Origin: Saposhnikovia divaricata | Lineage: Eukaryota; Streptophyta; Magnoliopsida; Apiales; Apiaceae | Assembly: GCA_036435485.1 (NCBI GenBank) | Contig: CM071598.1 | Coordinates: 139,418,148 to 139,482,147, forward strand | Direction: 5' to 3' | Length of the DNA: 64,000 nucleotides | Part shown: positions 45,163-56,289 of the stretch, in pieces | How the letters are laid out: each line of letters begins with the position of its first letter | How positions within the stretch are numbered: the stretch's first letter is position 1 | Made by a program: the position numbers and the translations under genes | Notes under the pieces: generated by a model | What the model saw: the letters and a program-made list of their open reading frames with translations, nothing else | What the model was told of the DNA's origin: nothing | Database searches by the model: none

Positions 45163-45706
45163 ATGAATGCCTATCTCCAGGCTGCTGTCCACAACCTTAA
45201 GGCAGTGTATGCCAATTTTACGGTTGCGGAGAGGGACATGGACAAGTATTTTGCTTCTTCAGAGGCAAATTTTGCTCGCTTTAGGAAGGTGGAGAAGGAG
45301 TTGGCCGAGGAGAAAGAGAAGAACAGGAGGCTGCAGTTGGAGGTGCAGCAGAACAGAGAGCACATCATAGCTGACTACAAAGCTTCTAAGGAGTTTGAGG
45401 ATCTCCTGAACGCAGAGTATGATGCTAGCTTCCCTGCCACTTTCAAAGAATGTTGGGAAGAGATTATTGAGGAGCTTAGCGGGAAGCTATGATGGTGTGT
45501 CCCTAGAGAGGTTCCCTGTTCCTGCTATCACTGGACTTGCGCCCACTACTCAGGAGATGGCTACAGAGACAGCTGCAGGTGCGGGCTCCCAGCCTACTCA
45601 GGATCCGCCTTCTTCTCCTTTAGTTAAGGAGTTAAATGATTCTGCTAAAGGGACAGATCCCCCGCTTACTCAGGGGAATGATATTATCGATGACTTAGAT
45701 ATTTAG
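45163..45706 (+). pseudogene. Tat antisense ORF, exon 3 (coiled coil and acidic tail)
   Basis: Encodes a helical, charged coiled coil (NLKAVYANFTVAERDMDKYF, then KVEKELAEEKEKNRRLQLEV) and FKECWEEIIEEL. A frameshift near 45480 closes this frame at TGA; the other frame carries the Pro/Thr-rich tail TGLAPTTQEMATETAAGAGS to IIDDLDI and TAG 45704-45706. A C-terminal coiled coil is usual for this family. It may mediate self-association, which is an inference. Confidence 0.7.
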
Positions 45707-46070
45707 ATGGCCCTGCGTGGCTTGCTCTTGTTTTACCCATATTTATTCTGAACTTTTTGCCCTCCGGGGTTTATGGTGTAATTTTAACTTAATTATTTAT
45801 GCAGTCAATTTCCTTTGTTTCCATCTTCCTGTCTTTTGCTTATAGTTTGTTATGCTTTTTGAATTTCCTCGGTACTTGGCCACTCGGCTTGTACCAAACT
45901 CGAAAATTGGTACAACGTTTGTCTTTCGTGTTTAAAATAACAAAACAAAAGAAGTAGCTCAAGCAAAAACAAACTTTATTAATAAGCAGACAAAGAATGT
46001 CGATAACATGGGTTCAACCCTCACATAGATAACTTATTTCCTACTGGGGGCAACATGCCCTGCAATGGTT
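45707..46070. other. Convergent spacer between the antisense ORF and Tat pol
   Basis: No coding. Both transcription units end here: the antisense ORF from the left and pol from the right. Confidence 0.5.
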
Positions 46071-46847
46071 TCATCGAACCTTATTTCTTCTTCTCCTAAT
46101 AAATAGATAAAAAGCTAATTCCTCAAAGGAATAGCTTAAACATAATAAGCTTTCAGATTCAAAGCGTGCCAAGTGCAAGGCACTTCGTTTCCATCCAAGG
46201 TTTCCAGCTTGTAGGATCCTCATCCTAGCGTCATCCTGACTGGATACGGCCTTTCCCAATTGGGGGCTAGCTTCCCTTTCAGGTCCATTTGCTTGAGGGT
46301 GAGCTACTGAAGTGAAACGAAGCTCAATAGCATTTTCCTCGCAATACTTCTTAAATTCCTCATTGTTGAACTGTGTTCCATTATCTGTTACAAGGATACG
46401 TGGGATTCCATACCTACAAATGATGTTTTCCCAAAAGAATTGAGAAACTTGCTTGGTGGTTATCTTGGCCAAGGGCTTAGCCTCAATCCACTTGGTGAAG
46501 TAGTCGATGGCTACTACCAGAAATTTCCTTTTTGCTGAAGCTACGGGAAAAGGACCAAGTATATCCATTCCCCACATGGCGAATGGGATAGGAGAGTTAA
46601 TTGAAGTTAACATCTCAGGCGGCTGCCTTACAATTGGTGCATGCTTTTGGCACCTATCGCACCTTTTGACATAATTCTGTGCATCGGCCAACATCTCCGG
46701 CCAGTAGAATCCCAAACGAGTAATCTTATGAGCTAGGGCTCTGCCCCCCAAGTGCTGCCCACAGATACCTTCATGAACTTCCTCCAAAGCTTCCTTTGCC
46801 TCTTGGGGCCTCAAACTCTTCAAGTATGGGATGATAAAAGATCTCTT
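46071..46847 (-). pseudogene. pol: Tat integrase, missing the catalytic Glu
   Basis: The N-terminal zinc region (HLGGRALAHKITRLGFYWPE, CDRCQKH) and the core are clear, with Asp87 in MWGMDILGPF and Asp147 in LVTDNGTQF. After TSVAHPQANG the expected Glu-bearing helix and the following part are absent. The DNA jumps to the C-terminal GPY/F-type region, out of frame (KGKLAPNWERPY is readable in another frame, then SYKLETLDG). The deletion probably spans a few hundred bases. It is the same register as the RNase H frame upstream, with stops at 46848 and 47139. Confidence 0.9.
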
Positions 46848-47138
46848 TTAAAGGATGCCTTCAATTAAGGCATACCTTAATGCTCTCACTGACAGCTTTC
46901 GTGCCTCTCGAGTATCGTCAGGGAGCCATCCAGTTTCGAGGTGAGCTTTGATAAGATCTATCCAACAACTTCCTACATCAATCAGTGCTACCAACTTAGA
47001 GTTGATGGTCGGGGCCTTCAAGACCTGGAAGTAAACACTCCCTGCATAATTCTCTATCTCAGAAGAAGCGAACTTAGATAAAGCATCAGCCTTAACGTTC
47101 TCTTCTCTCGGAATGTGTTCCACATACCACTCATTAAA
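46848..47138 (-). pseudogene. pol: Tat RNase H to integrase linker
   Basis: Contains IPREENVKADALSKFASSEI and HLETGWLPDDTREARKLSVR, the normal linker after the second RNase H in Tat elements. In-frame TAA at 46848-46850 ends this piece. Confidence 0.85.
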
Positions 47139-47939
47139 CTAAGTCATGACAGCTTTCACAACTCGTAAATACTTTGCCATAGTTTCATCCTTGGCCTCAA
47201 ATTCACCATTCACTTGCGATACTACCAGTCTTGAATCCCCACAAACTTTGAGATTCTTGACCCTCATGATTCTGGCCAGGCCCAACCCGGCTATCAAGGC
47301 TTCATACTCAGCTTCGTTATTGGTTGTTGGAAAATCCAACTTCAAAGCATACTCAACTGTGAACCCATCGGGGCTTTTCAAGACTAAACCTGCACCACTA
47401 GATTTTGTTTTTGATGCTCCATCAAAATAGAGCACCCAATATTCCTTCTGATCAGGTACAAGCTCCTCATCTTTTTTGTCGCTTCCAAGGGTGGCTACTA
47501 TATCCTGCCCCCCAACTTCTTGGTTGTCAATGGTACATTCAACCACGAAGTTAGCCAATGCCTGAGCCTTGATGGCTGTTCGAGGCTTATATGCGATGTC
47601 AAATTCTCCAAGTTCAATTGCCCACTTAATCAACCTTCCACTGGCCTTTGGGCTATGCAATATGTTTCTCAACTGTTGGTTCGTCAGGACTTCAATCTTT
47701 TGTGCCTGGAAGTACGGTCGTAGCTTCCTCGAGGCTGTTATCAATGCCAAAGCAAACTTCTCAATGGTTGAGTGATTCAACTCAGCCCCGTGCAAAACCT
47801 TGCTCACATAATAAATAGGTTGCTGAACCTTTTTCTCTTCTCGAATAAGAACGGCACTCAACGCCTGTTGGGATACCGCCAAGTATAAATACAATGTCTC
47901 TTCGGGACTAGGTTTGGCCAACAACGGGGCCTCAGTCAT
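47139..47939 (-). pseudogene. pol: Tat dual RNase H (gypsy-type plus archaeal-type)
   Basis: Residues 1-135 are the gypsy RNase H: LYLYLAVSQQALSAVL, PIYYVSKVLHGAELNHS and ELGEFDIAYKPR. It lacks the usual first Asp (LAVS where active enzymes have TDAS). Residues 166-265 are a second RNase H with an apparently complete active site: Asp173 in LYFDGAS, Glu209 in NNEAEYEALIAG and Asp235 in VCGDSRLVV. This pairing marks Tat elements, in which the acquired domain is thought to supply the activity. The piece ends at in-frame TAG 47139-47141. Confidence 0.93.
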
Positions 47940-48132
47940 GTACTTTTTTAACTATTCAAAGGCCTCTTGGTTTTCAGGCATCCACTCAAAGTTTTCACCT
48001 TTTTCAATGCTTGAAAGAAAGGCAAGCACTTATCACCAGATTTGGAGATGAACCCCCCTAAGGCTGCAACTCGGCCTGTTAATTTCTGCACATCTCTTAC
48101 AGAGCGTGGTGGCTCCATATCCAGAATCGCCT
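47940..48132 (-). pseudogene. pol: Tat RT connection region, out of frame
   Basis: The thumb/connection coding survives in other frames: DMEPPRSVRDVQKLTGRVAA is readable just after a one-base change at about 48133, and a further shift lies near 48000. Confidence 0.7.
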
Positions 48133-50142
48133 TTATTCAGGGTTGGCTTCTATGCCTCGCTTTGAAACCATCAGACCCAAAAACTTTCCTGCTCCAACGC
48201 CAAAGGCACATTTGGCTGGATTCAACATCATCTTGTGGTGCCTCAGCACTTCGAATGCCTCTCTGAGGTGATTAATGTGGTCTGCCTTGAATAGGCTCTT
48301 GACTAACATGTCATCAACATAAACCTCCATGGTTTTCCCAATTAGATGAGCGAATATCTTATTCACCAATCGTTGGTAAGTGGCTCCTGCATTTTTTAGT
48401 CCAAAAGCCATAACAAGATAACAGAGAACACCAAAGTCAGTTATGAAGGATACCTTTGGGATGTCATCCTTATGCATCTTAATCTGGTTATAACCACTGA
48501 AAACATCCATGAAACTCAACATCTCATGCCCAGCAGTTGCATCTATCAGCGTGTCAATCTTTGGTAGAGGGAAACAATCCTTGGGACATGCATCATTCAA
48601 ATCAGTGAAGTCTATACACATCATCCACTTTCCATTTTCCTTCTTGACCATCACAAGGTTAGACAACCATTCGGGAAACTGAATCTCTTCAATAAACCCA
48701 GCCTCTAAGAGCTTGTCAACTTCTTGCTTAATGGCCTCTTGCCTTTCAGGAGCAAAATTCCTTTTCTTCTGCTTTATTGTCTTCCGCTTTGGATCGACAT
48801 TCAGCTTGTGAGTTATGAGTTGGGGATCAATCCCTGGCATGTCAGACGCTGTCCAAGCAAACACATCACTGTTTTCTTGTGAGAAAGTCATTAACCTGCC
48901 CTTCAAGGGTTCCTTCAAAGAAGCTCCAATATACGTAACCTTTTCGGGGTCTCCGAGATCTAGAGGTATAGGAACCAAATCTTCTGCCGGCTTTCCTCGG
49001 TGCTCATCATCTCCTCGGACATCCATGTCTTCAATCGGAAGGACCTGCCCCCCAACTCTATCGGCTCTTAGAGCAGCTACATAGCAACTTCTAGCCATTT
49101 TCTGATCTCCTCTCTGTTCTCCAACACCATTACGAGTTGGAAACTTGATCTTCATATGATAGGTAGAGGCCACAGCCTTGAACGCATGAAGCCCAGTCCT
49201 TCCCAGGATCGCATTATATGTCGAGGCTGCCTTGATTATCAAGAAATTTAGCATCTGAGTGGCCTCTTTAGGCTCCTGCCCAATAGTCACAGGCAGCTGA
49301 ATGGTTCCTTCAACCTTGGATTCAACTCCATTAAATCCATAGATAGGCATGTTGGTCGGGGTCAACTGAGAATCATTGTACCCCATCTTCACAAATGCGT
49401 CATAAAACAGAATGTCAACCGAAGCTCCATTTTCTATCAGGACTCGTTTTACTTCCGAATTTCCAATTACAGGGGTTATGACCAACGGGTCGTCGTGGGG
49501 GAACTTCACCCCTTCGAGGTATGAATCATCAAAACCAATCACTATCTCGGTCTTAGCACGTTTCGGGGCCTCTCCCACGATGTGCATCACTTCTATGGCA
49601 TAGGCCTTTCGAGAGTTTCGAGTTGTGCCGGCCGCTGTCGGGCCTCCCCAAATCATATTGATAACTGGCCCCCGGGGCTGTGGGTTGCGATCACGGTTGT
49701 TGTCCCTACGATCATTATTCTTCCTGTTATAATCCCTCCTTTGATTTCCACGATCTTCACCCTTCGTGAACTGGCCTAGCTTCCCTCTTCGGATCAAGAA
49801 TTCAATCTCGTCTTTGAGTTGCCTACAATCATCGGTATCATGTCCCACGTCCTTATGGTACCTACAGTACTGATCCTTGTTTCGTTTTGTGGGGTTTCCC
49901 CTAAGTGGCTCCGTCCATCGAAATTCCTTATCTTTCTCAATTTCCAACAAGATCTGACTCCTAGGAGCATTCAACCTTGCATAGTAAGAAAATCTTGGTC
50001 CAAAATTCTTCTTTGGTGGGGGTGAGTCAGAGTCCTTTCTAATTCGGGGATACTTGTCCCTAGCATCGTACTCTTGCTCTTGCCTTCGCTTCTTTGAACC
50101 ATTGCTACCTTTTCCATTACCTTCTGCGGCTTCTTTCTTCAT
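48133..50142 (-). pseudogene. pol: Tat gag end, protease and RT
   Basis: 669 open codons. Residues 93-106 are a CX2HX4HX4C knuckle of Tat type (CRYHKDVGHDTDDC). Residues 190-330 are the aspartic protease: VKRVLIENGASVDILF has Glu237 (codon 49432-49434) where the catalytic Asp belongs, then AILGRTGLHAFKAVAS. RT runs from about 440, with FIEEIQFPEWLSNLVMVKK, CIDFTDLNDACPKD, LSFMDVFSGYNQI, MAFGLKNAGATYQ and the catalytic YVDD at 608-611 (48310-48321). RT is complete to the thumb; the frame ends at TAA 48133-48135 through a single-base change. Confidence 0.93.
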
Positions 50143-50932
50143 GCTGTCCGCAGCTTTAATATACTTATCAGCCCTTCATTGGAGCTCAACCATATTCTTA
50201 GGAGGGTGTTTTGACAATGACCTTTTAAAGAAGAGATCAGTGGTTCCGTGTTCGAGGGCTACCATGACCACCTTGTTCTCCAAATCAGTGATATTCAATG
50301 TCTCCTTAGTAAATCTCTTGAGGTAATCCCTCAAATTTTCGTTCTTTCCTTGTACCACATACATGAGAGATACGGAGCTTTTCTCGTAAACTCTTCCGCT
50401 GATGAACTGGCAAACAAAAGCAGCACTCAACTCCTTAAAAGAGCCAATTGAATTCGAGGGCAAGCGGCTATACCATCTTTGAGCCATGCCAGACAGAGTC
50501 TGAGGGAATGCCCTACACTTTAAAGCATCACTTGCAGGCTGCTATAGCAGTGCGTTTGAGAACGTCCTGACGTGGTTTGCGGGATCACCCGTTCCATCAT
50601 AAGCCTTGATTGTCGGCATCTTGAACTTCTTTGAAATACGAGCATTCATCACCTCCTCGGTAAACGGGGGTGTGAGATCATCAGGATCTCCTAGTGGCAT
50701 CAGATCTTTGGGGTTACCATTGGGGGTTTCCACCCTTGTTCTTCTAGTTGGGGCATCAGCCCTTTTCTGTCTCCTTGAAGACCTTTCCAAGTTGATAATG
50801 GGAATCCTCTCTGTGGTTGGAGGAGGCTGAGTTTGATTCAATCTAGCTTGTTCTCTTGCCATATCGTCCTTCAACTTTAAGATCTCAGCCTCATAAGCCT
50901 TAATCCTCTCAGCAGTTGTCAAGGGGGTCCAT
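50143..50932 (-). pseudogene. gag: Tat gag (capsid region) with two nonsense codons
   Basis: Same register as the RT frame. The N-terminal part has RIKAYEAEILKLKDDMAREQ, basic RRQKRADAPTRR and MPTIKAYDGTGDPANHVRTF. The capsid core (Retrotrans_gag type) has MAQRWYSRLPSNSIGSFKEL, FKELSAAFVCQFIS and ENLRDYLKRFTKE. In-frame TAG (50542-50544) and TGA (50176-50178) interrupt it. The true start is missing because an LTR begins at 50933; the apparent ATG beyond it belongs to that LTR. Confidence 0.9.
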
Positions 50933-51156
50933 TGTAAGAACCCCAAATTTTGGATATAATTAAAACTTTTTATTATGTACTGAGGTAATGGTGAATAGTG
51001 ATTACGACTACGATGTAACGATTGAGATAATGAATGAAAGGATTAGCTTTGGATTCAAATATTTATATGTCTTGAAGAATGCTAATGGATGACAACTTAG
51101 GTAAGAATAATCTATCTCCTATGGGAATAAGATGTGGCAGTTCCAAGTAGGAGAAT
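50933..51156 (+). repeat. Chromo-4: first 224 bp of a plus-strand chromovirus LTR
   Basis: TGTAAGAACCCCAAATTTTG begins exactly where Tat gag is cut. It matches the LTR start of this chromovirus group (Chromo-1 minus strand starts TGTAAGAACCCAAAATTTCG) but in the opposite orientation. TCCAT before it may be the target duplication. The rest should lie beyond Chromo-3, outside the window. Confidence 0.75.
51152..51156. repeat. Putative target-site duplication AGAAT (Chromo-3, left side)
   Basis: Five bases directly before the Chromo-3 LTR start TGTGACACC. The partner is beyond the window. Confidence 0.4.
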
Positions 51157-54100
51157 TGTGACACCCCCAAATCTGAGGTCAAAGATTCAGGTCGTCACGT
51201 CACCATCCATCCATATCATACCTGTATTAACTTTACAACTCAACAATACAACCATCCATACCTCAATCTTACACACAATCAAGTTAGAGCCTCAGAAACG
51301 ATAATCAAAAGTATCACTGAATATTACAATTCATCTGTACAATCCAGAGTCTTACGCAATTCCACTTATACAACTACACTTGGAGACAAGTCTTACTATT
51401 ACAGTTGAAAACCTATCAGACTACTCTGTAGTATTTATCAGGGACTAAATCATCTCCGGGGTAATTCTTCTACTCCTCTTCTGCTGGTGCGGATTTAATC
51501 GGCCAAATTCTTCCCTTTCTGAAAAGTTTTTATAAAGCAAGAATGAGCTACATAATGCTCAGCAAGTTCACCATTTTGTAAAACAATAATGTGGTTTATT
51601 TCGAAAACATTCCCAACTATATGGGTATATATCTCAGATTTCAAAACATAATTGGACAATGTATATGCCCGAGTTTGAATAAAACATCTATACTCACTAA
51701 GGAGCTTTAGAATAACATATGAACCCTTTATAAGGTTCCCATTTCAATATATCTCAAGTTTGAAAATATATACATATGAGTATATCATTTTCGGCAAAAC
51801 ACTCTACGATTAACATACTGTACAGGGAATACATCATTGCAAACCTCTTTCCTTCCATTAACTTAGAAGGTTTCTCATACGAAAACATTTCATTCTTTGA
51901 AACAATTGCAAGAGTGCACTAACGCCTGCCAATCATTATAGAAAATCTTGCAGTTCTAGATACTGCACGATGTCAATATTTTCTCATCAAAAACCACACT
52001 ATCGGCAACTTGGCACTTAGGCCCAAGAAGCAGTGTTTGAGTATTTTTCCAAAGTGGAGGATGGGACTGGAAGAAAACATAAAAACCTGACAGGGATTGA
52101 CGATGATCAGTCGCCACATCCAAGTCCAATAATCCGCGGGTCTTCTCTACCGGTAGAAGGATAGAAACTACATCCGTAACTATCCCTCGGGTGAAAACTA
52201 CATCCGTAATCACCCTCGATGAAAACTACATCCGTAATCATCCTTCGGCAACACCTGGGCCGGAATAATAAGTGATGGACCGCCTGGCTCACGGCCGCTT
52301 ACACATCCCGGGAATCGTTCGTCAACGGTTCCCACACCTGCCAGAGTCCCTTTTTCTTTTCTTTTAAAACTTGATTTTGATTGAAAACAGAATAATTGAG
52401 GTTCGACATCAGTCGACCGATGATTCTTGAAATCATACAAGAAGCAGAATCTGACCGGGGGTTTTCGAAAATGTTTTGAGTTCAAATGAGTTCGAGTTTG
52501 AAGTATTAAAAAGTATCTTGGATTAACTTTGTCTTTAAATACTGAACAATAATTAATAAATAATATTTTAAGATTTAATATTAATAATTAATAAATAATT
52601 ATTCGATAAAATAAACTTTTAATCCAAGATAGGATTTCGAGTATTTACGAAGATATGAACATAATAATTGAGTATGCGATACTCTCCGAATGACCCTTCG
52701 GGTTTTCGCAATCTAGATACGATATAATAATATACCGCTCCCCGGTCAATAGTATATACGGACCGCTACGACCTCTATTGCTAGAGTCATTGTCCGAAGG
52801 AAACATTTCAATCTAAGTTCAAGGGGTAAAAGCATTCATATACTTGTTCAATCTCAATTGCATCAATACTTCGATAAACATAGCATTTGATATAATTTGA
52901 AAACTACAAACACAACAGTAAAAGTCCTTGTATATGGATAAGTTTTGAAAAGTAAACTTGCCTTGGTTTGGTTGGGGTGGTTGAGCGTGCAGATTCGAAC
53001 GATCTATACATAAGCAAGAATCGTTCGTTAGTACCTTAACAATATCTCTTTAATTACGGGGTTTTGGGGGGTACGAAATTAACTTAACGACTTCGTCTTA
53101 TGACTCCCTAGCCCCACTATAGGTCCATGACATCACTCGATTACGCTCGTCACTTACTCGACTTAATTTAGTTACCACGCTCGAATCATAACCACTAACC
53201 CTAGAATCATGTTCCACTAATCGACTTTTTCCATTGCGCGAATTTTACTCTAGCATTTTTATAAAATCCAAAAATTTAAATTTTAATCCAATTCCTTTTG
53301 GGCGGTCTTCACCACTGCATTCCATACATTCTAAAATTTTTCCATGATCCCACATATATTTTAAGGTGTTTAAACAAGGTTCACAAGGGGGTCACTTAAT
53401 GCAGTCCATAGTCCAGAAACAAAATTCACTCCTCCGGCCATAACTAAAAATCTACACATCACCTAGCTATGAACCTTACATTTCCAGAAACTACATTCAA
53501 TTATCTTTCCAACAATATATGGTAGGACATCAGGAGACATCATTTGGGGGTTCAAAATCGTGCTACAATACAGGTCAAAGTTCCTGGACAAAACTCAGCA
53601 AGCTCAAACTACTTCGATCCATCATTTTTCATATTTCCATAACATAATCAACACTTAATACACTTAGATCATGGTTCATAACACTCATGGAGATATATAT
53701 ATTAACCATAGTCATAAAAGTCACAATCTCAACATCAAAACTCAAGATCCATGCTATCCACTACATATACATCCAAGATTAGTCCTAAAACACATGGATC
53801 TACTATCATATTTTATAAACAATACATAACCAAAAGAGTTTATGATTTGTATACCTTCTTGAGTAGCTAAAGACCTTGGGTGAGCTTTACAACAACTAAG
53901 AACACTTGGATGTTCCCTCACAAACCTTAATCCTTCAAGATCTAAAAGATAACAACTTTGGTTAACACTCCTTCAATCCTTCAACAATTTTTATCTCAAG
54001 ATTCAATGGATGAAAATCTATGAAATTGATACCATACCTCTATTATAATGCAAGGAAGCCCTAGGATTTTTACTTGAGGTTGTAGGTGAGGAAAAGATGG

Positions 54101-54792
54101 AGAGAAAATCTCTCCCTCCTTCTCTTGATGGTTCGGCCGAGAGCTTCAAAAAGGGGGGGGGAGTGTTTTGTTTGTGTTTTATTTTGAAAGGTAATAAAGT
54201 GATATGTATGATATGTATTATTGTGGGGATTAGATGTGGTTCACATGTTGCCAAGCTAGGGTCTAGGTTGTCTCCCCTGCCCTATTGTCCCCTAGGTTAC
54301 AACACCCATCACACATGTCACTATTCACTTCTACTTTATGCTTTCTAGTTTCTTTTCCTAACTAGCTAGTTACATGGCACTTGCATGTAATTTCTTTCCT
54401 TGCATTATTATTCTCCCACCAATGCTTGTTATTTAATCTTTACATTGTATCGTATCTTAATTATTCTCTCGCAATAATATTTTGTCGCGTAGAGATTTCC
54501 CCTATAATTCCTTAAGTGTAAATTCCTCGAATGTCCATAGTTCCTCGTCATAATTCTTAATAAATCCTTTAATACTCTAACCATTCTCAAATCCCAAGTT
54601 TTATAATTATTACTAACAATAAGACTCCTGCCTTCACAATCTTCCTTTCTATATTACATAATAAATGCAACAACGCAGTTTCTCAGACAATCAATTCTAT
54701 TAATCAACAGGGATGACTAGAAAGGTTCCATAATGACAATGTCACAAGATATTAAATAAAAGGAAATGTTACCAAAAATTAGGATTCTTACA
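51157..54792 (-). repeat. Chromo-3 left LTR (3' LTR)
   Basis: 3,636 bp from TGTGACACCCCC to GGATTCTTACA. It contains the palindrome CTACCGGTAG (52147-52156) and three 28-29 bp repeats after it. A G8 run follows at about 54153. Frames of 60-136 codons in it are LTR shadows. Confidence 0.93.
52163..52250. repeat. Three tandem 28-29 bp repeats in Chromo-3 left LTR
   Basis: Same CTACATCCGTAA array as in Chromo-1, with one extra base in the middle unit (CTATCCCTCGGG). Confidence 0.88.
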
Positions 54793-54811
54793 GCCTCCCC
54801 TCCTTAAAAGG
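54793..54811 (-). promoter_or_regulatory. Polypurine tract of Chromo-3
   Basis: CCTTTTAAGGAGGGGAGGC on the minus strand beside the LTR start TGTAAGAATCC. Confidence 0.9.
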
Positions 54812-54825
54812 ATTTCGTCCCGGAA

Positions 54826-55755
54826 TCAGGTTGAAAACAGTTGGGGGTGCTTTTCACGCATCGCGCTCTCTAGTTCCCATGTTGATTCTTCGACGTTCTG
54901 ATTCCTCCACAAAACTCTTACTAATTTGACAACCTTGTTCCTCAGCACCTGTTCTTTTCTATCCATGATTTCTACGGGTTGCTCTACATATGTTAAGTCT
55001 GGTTGCAGATCCACTTGATCATGTTCTATTACATGTCGGAAGTCGGTATGGTATGGTCGTAGCATGGACACATGGAACACATTATGTACTTGCTGTAAGC
55101 TCGGGGGTAAGGCCAATTCATAGGCTAACTTCCCAACTCGTTTCAAGATCTCAAAAGGTCCAATAAATCTCGGGCTTAGTTTTCCCTTCTTACCAAATCT
55201 CATCAATCCTTTCCATGGCGATACTTTCAACATCACAAACTCTCCTACCTCATATTCTTTGTCCTTGCGGGTCTGGTCCGCATACTTCTTCTGTCTGTCC
55301 TGGGCCGCTACCAGCCGCCCTCTTATGAGCTCGATAGTTTCTCTTGTCTGTTAGACCAGTTCAGGCCCTAAAATCTTCCGCTCTCCAACTTCTTCCCAAC
55401 ACAAGGGAGACCGACATCTTCGTCCGTATAAAGCTTCATATGGGGGCATGCCTATACTCGCATGGTAACTATTGTTGTAGGAAAATTCGATCAGCGGCAA
55501 GTGGTCATCCCAACTTCCCTTAAAATCAATAGCACATACCCTCAACATGTCCTCGATGGTCTGGATGGTTCTCTCACTCTGTCCGTCTGTTTGGGGATGG
55601 TATGCAGTACTCATGTTTAACTTGGTCCCCACACAATCCTGAAAACTTCTCCAGAACCTGGAGTTGAATCTTGGGTCTCTATCTGATACAATGCTCACAG
55701 GAACCCCATGCCTTACCACGATCTCCTTAGATATCTCATAAAATTTGACCATTCG
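54826..55755 (-). pseudogene. pol: Chromo-3 integrase core (part), GPY/F and chromodomain
   Basis: One register with a single TAA (55351-55353). Upstream part: KEIVVRHGVPVSIVSDRDPR (second catalytic Asp), STAYHPQTDGQSERTIQTIE (catalytic Glu) and FSYNNSYHASIGMPPYEALY. Downstream part: VSPWKGLMRFGKKGKLSPRF (GPY/F), LQQVHNVFHVSMLRPYHTDF, then the chromodomain-type end VLWRNQNVEESTWELESAMR. This is the Tekay/Del pattern. The N-terminal zinc region and first catalytic Asp are missing because the coding breaks off at about 55755 into a foreign LTR end. No active integrase can be made. Confidence 0.92.
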
Positions 55756-55946
55756 AAATAATGGGTTTCGTAAAAATAAAAAACTAATGACTTTTACATA
55801 CACTCGTCTGTACCGTAAAGACGTAATATCAATTCGAAATCTTCATTTAATAATTCGTACATATCGTGATTACAAAAATTCCTCATCCACCCATAAAATT
55901 ACTATTCGTCCAGGTTTCGAATATTCCCGAAAATTAGGGTTAATGC
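55756..55946 (-). repeat. Embedded foreign LTR end inside Chromo-3
   Basis: Matches 6971-7130 of Chromo-1 but keeps some 37 bases (an ATTACTATTCGTCC stretch) lost there. It ends TTAGGGTTAATGCA, the type of terminus seen in Chromo-2 (TTAGGGTTATTACA). Confidence 0.72.
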
Positions 55947-55966
55947 AGTCTCCTCTCCTTAAAAGG
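55947..55966 (-). promoter_or_regulatory. Second, internal polypurine tract of Chromo-3
   Basis: GTCTCCTCTCCTTAAAAGGA on the plus strand, identical to the internal tract of Chromo-1. Confidence 0.7.
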
Positions 55967-56082
55967 ATTCTATCTTAAGAACCTAAGGATAATAGTTGTG
56001 GATACAATTCCAACCTTACCATTTCCAACTCTCAGGTTGACACCTCAACCCTATTGTTCTCTCCCTTGGTCTCACCAACGCC

Positions 56083-56289
56083 TTAATGTTGTTCCTCAAC
56101 GCATACTCTCCTTGACCTGTATTCCTTATCGGTTGTTCTATGATTCAAAATTTCTATCCCACTACTTACACGTTCCTCTTCTACCTTGTTCATAGTATCC
56201 GTATTGAGTCCTTGTATCGTTGGCCCGTGAATGCTTTGTGGTCGTGTTTTGTAATCTGAGACAACGTCAATACGCACGGTATTCCTCAT
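56083..56289 (-). other. Short frame shared with Chromo-1 (Chromo-3 copy)
   Basis: 68 codons beginning MRNTVRIDVVSDYKTRPQS and ending VCVEEQH, counterpart of 7266-7493. No family recognised. Confidence 0.25.

Larger units (their letters stand above)
41800..50932 (-). mobile_element. Tat-lineage Ty3/gypsy element, minus strand, 5' end lost
   Basis: Reading leftwards: gag, protease, RT, gypsy RNase H plus an extra archaeal-type RNase H, integrase, an antisense extra ORF, 105-bp tandem repeats, polypurine tract, 3' LTR. Two RNase H domains and an antisense ORF of the gypsy-type transposon family (PF04195) are Tat hallmarks. The gag start and 5' LTR are displaced by an inserted LTR at 50933 and are not in the window. 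The left end is approximate. Confidence 0.88.

Noticed and set aside
50542..50544. Programmed stop readthrough in Tat gag
   Set aside because: One copy with a second stop downstream is better explained by decay; no readthrough context can be judged from a single copy.
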